From contig CAMFPJ010000093.1 of the NCBI GenBank assembly GCA_945971755.1, positions 1 through 5,789 of the forward strand: a stretch of DNA of 5,789 nucleotides. Reading direction: 5' to 3'. The translations under genes were made by a program, and so were the position numbers. Position 1 is the stretch's first letter. The number at the start of each line of letters is the position of its first letter. The notes under the pieces were generated by a model. That model made no database searches, was not told the origin of the DNA, and worked only from the letters and a program-made list of their open reading frames with translations. Below are positions 5,300-5,789 of this stretch, piece by piece. This stretch comes from an uncultured Clostridia bacterium. GTDB taxonomy: Bacteria > Bacillota > Clostridia > Oscillospirales > Acutalibacteraceae.

Positions 5300-5789
5300 A
5301 TGAGCAACAAAAACGGACGCCGACTTAAAGGCTATTACGGTTTCTCAAAAAAATATCCCTCGCAAAGAGGAACGGTTTACGCTATCGGTGAGAGCAAAAG
5401 AATGAGAAAAAAAGAACTCCGCAACAAAATTTTGTTGACGGTGGGTGCTTTTGTGCTCTTTGCCGTCATTTTGACGTTCTATTTGTTTTGCAGAGAGCTT
5501 TCAAATAAGCCTATCCCGCAAGACGTTAAACCTAATTTTTCCGGCACTGTTTCCGCCGAAAATATCGGTCAGATTAAGGCAGTTTACATTGAAAACAGCG
5601 TTCTTGATGACAGTGTTGGTTTAGACAAAAAACTTAATGAAGCAAAAGAAAACGGATTTAACGCTGTTATGCTTGATTTTAAGGATGAAGACGGCTCCGT
5701 TCTGTTCCCGTCTGCAGTGGCAGTTGTAACAGCACACAACGAAGAAAAAGCACAAATCACCGAAACGGTTATGAACAGAATAAAGCAAG
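5300..5789 (+). CDS. Membrane-anchored DUF4015-type putative glycoside hydrolase, 3' end beyond the window
   Basis: The first 163 codons are visible and no stop is met before the edge. The N-terminal 43 residues are strongly basic (KYPSQRG, KRMRKKELRNK). A single hydrophobic helix at 44-64 follows, with no signal-peptidase site evident, so it is predicted to be a type II membrane protein with the domain outside the cell. From about residue 91 the sequence reads IKAVYIEN (92-99), then KLNEAKENGFNAVMLDFKDE (111-130) with DG after it, the pattern that opens DUF4015 putative TIM-barrel glycoside hydrolases (usually VkgiYvt ... lNAmVIDvKDd.G). The start has AAAGGA at 5287-5292 seven bases upstream. 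The gene lies 11 bases after the RnfA-like gene and is probably in the same operon. The substrate is unknown; a wall or exopolysaccharide target would fit its location, but that is inference. Confidence 0.78.
   Translation, partial: MSNKNGRRLKGYYGFSKKYPSQRGTVYAIGESKRMRKKELRNKILLTVGAFVLFAVILTFYLFCRELSNKPIPQDVKPNFSGTVSAENIGQIKAVYIENSVLDDSVGLDKKLNEAKENGFNAVMLDFKDEDGSVLFPSAVAVVTAHNEEKAQITETVMNRIKQ

Overview
The window looks like chromosomal DNA from a low-to-mid-GC Gram-positive anaerobe of the class Clostridia, probably an Oscillospirales/Ruminococcaceae-type gut bacterium. The grounds are strong AGGAGG-type ribosome binding sites, a sigma-A-like promoter with an extended -10, lysine-rich proteins with A/T-biased codons, and Rnf-family genes. 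This placement is inference; no 16S rRNA or other marker is present. All genes are on the + strand.

Left part (1-1778): a probable last few codons of an RNA methyltransferase, a GNAT acetyltransferase of unknown substrate, a 98-base gap with two perfect hairpins, an aminoglycoside 6'-N-acetyltransferase-like GNAT, and the biotin transporter S component BioY. A strong intrinsic terminator closes this part.

Right part (1788-5789): a sigma-A-type promoter leads into rpe (ribulose-phosphate 3-epimerase). After it come four tightly packed genes: RnfD-like, RnfE-like and RnfA-like membrane proteins, then a membrane-anchored DUF4015-type putative glycoside hydrolase that runs off the window. Gaps and overlaps (18-base gap, 8-base overlap, 4-base overlap, 11-base gap) and the absence of a visible internal terminator suggest one operon from the rpe promoter.

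The most notable content is the Rnf-like module. The genes keep the canonical Rnf order D-E-A, but RnfG is missing between D and E, RnfC is not upstream and RnfB does not follow A. By my alignment from memory, three of the four cysteines that hold the intramembrane [2Fe-2S] cluster between RnfA and RnfE are replaced by Ser or Thr, and the flavin-attachment and ATDP regions of RnfD are eroded. RnfD carries a strongly acidic C-terminal tail and RnfE a long tail with a lysine-rich segment; neither is typical. Together this suggests a repurposed, possibly redox-inactive Rnf-derived membrane complex, or a divergent one whose partners are encoded elsewhere.
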